Position numbers and translations under genes: made by a program | DNA from: Crocinitomix sp. | Lineage (GTDB): Bacteria; Bacteroidota; Bacteroidia; Flavobacteriales_D; Crocinitomicaceae | Reading direction: 5' to 3' | Assembly: GCA_013138735.1 (NCBI GenBank) | Contig: WTCE01000045.1 | Location: 17,921-81,920, forward strand | DNA length: 64,000 nt | The notes under the pieces: generated by a model | What the model saw: the letters and a program-made list of their open reading frames with translations, nothing else | Database searches by the model: none | What the model was told of the DNA's origin: nothing | Part shown: piece by piece, positions 63,949-64,000 of the stretch | Layout: each line of letters begins with the position of its first letter | Numbering within the stretch: position 1 is the stretch's first letter

Positions 63949-64000
63949 ATGACTATACTTGAATTTGTGACAGATTTCCCAACAGAACAGAGCTGTCGGG
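63949..64000 (+). mobile_element. Start of a transposase, IS1595-like (cut by window edge)
   Basis: A frame opens at ATG 63949 and runs to the edge: MTILEFVTDFPTEQSCR. The FPTEQSCR block resembles the start of the zinc-ribbon domain of IS1595-family transposases, where a Cys-containing FP-E-x-C segment precedes the CxxC. Only 17 codons are visible. The 170-bp spacer 63779-63948 upstream may hold the end of the element, but I could not identify terminal repeats. Confidence 0.5.

Noticed and set aside
1..64000. tRNA, rRNA or CRISPR arrays
   Set aside because: No cloverleaf-like GGTTCGAATCC-type segments, rRNA-like stretches or regularly spaced repeats were found on reading the spacers.

Overview
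The window comes from an AT-rich member of the Bacteroidota, most likely order Flavobacteriales (Crocinitomicaceae/Cryomorphaceae-like). The evidence is the dapB-lepB-WbqC gene order, several proteins with type IX secretion system (T9SS) type A or type B C-terminal sorting domains, PKD and SprB-like repeats, DUF2911, TAnnTTTG promoter -7 boxes and a general lack of Shine-Dalgarno sequences. I found no tRNA, rRNA or CRISPR array. No gene-free stretch exceeds 300 bases; the longest is 52212-52491, about 280 bases.

Layout. 0-4 kb: the tail of a lipoprotein gene, then lysine biosynthesis (dapB), signal peptidase I (lepB) and an unusual GIY-YIG/WbqC fusion. 3.7-13.3 kb (minus strand): a frameshifted small gene, a large secreted sortilin/BNR-propeller protein, a very large multidomain T9SS-exported peptidoglycan amidase and a von Willebrand A (VWA)-like membrane protein. 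13.4-18 kb (plus): an EI24-type membrane protein, a TPR/PD40 protein and an outer-membrane barrel with TSP3 and three SPOR-like modules. 18.1-21.2 kb: a compact signalling locus of a small conserved-looking soluble protein, a 7-TM protein, a sensorless histidine kinase and a NarL/FixJ regulator, coupled by overlapping GTG/TTG/ATG starts. It faces a small gene of unknown function. NarL-like 7-2-7 palindromes lie upstream of both units, so the locus may be one circuit.

21.2-29.5 kb: an OB-fold lipoprotein with an MFS exporter, an M14-like zinc amidohydrolase, and a complete 4-hydroxyproline catabolic set (FAD oxidase, epimerase, alpha-ketoglutarate semialdehyde dehydrogenase, deaminase) with a divergent AraC-type regulator. 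The set should convert trans-4-hydroxy-L-proline, for example from collagen, to 2-oxoglutarate. 29.5-35.4 kb: two PKD-containing secreted proteins and a fused CcsBA cytochrome c synthetase.

35.6-46.2 kb (plus): an SH3-MBL (ComEC-like) protein, three tandem paralogous small T9SS cargo proteins with signs of gene conversion, a small lipoprotein, a secreted PIG-L deacetylase, an overlooked 48-residue membrane peptide overlapping both neighbours, a sodium:solute symporter and a DUF2911 protein. 46.2-53.4 kb: a tetranucleotide repeat next to an unknown gene, a beta-helix/membrane gene interrupted by an in-frame TGA, a VWA/YfbK protein coupled to an ECF sigma factor, a class-C beta-lactamase-like lipoprotein and a pair of paralogous small membrane proteins ending in a strong terminator. 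53.4-63.8 kb (minus): a thioredoxin-like protein, two tandem secreted C39-like proteases downstream of a giant WG-repeat protein, an unknown lipoprotein, a methyltransferase and an alkaline-phosphatase-superfamily lipoprotein. The right edge cuts into what looks like an IS1595-type transposase.
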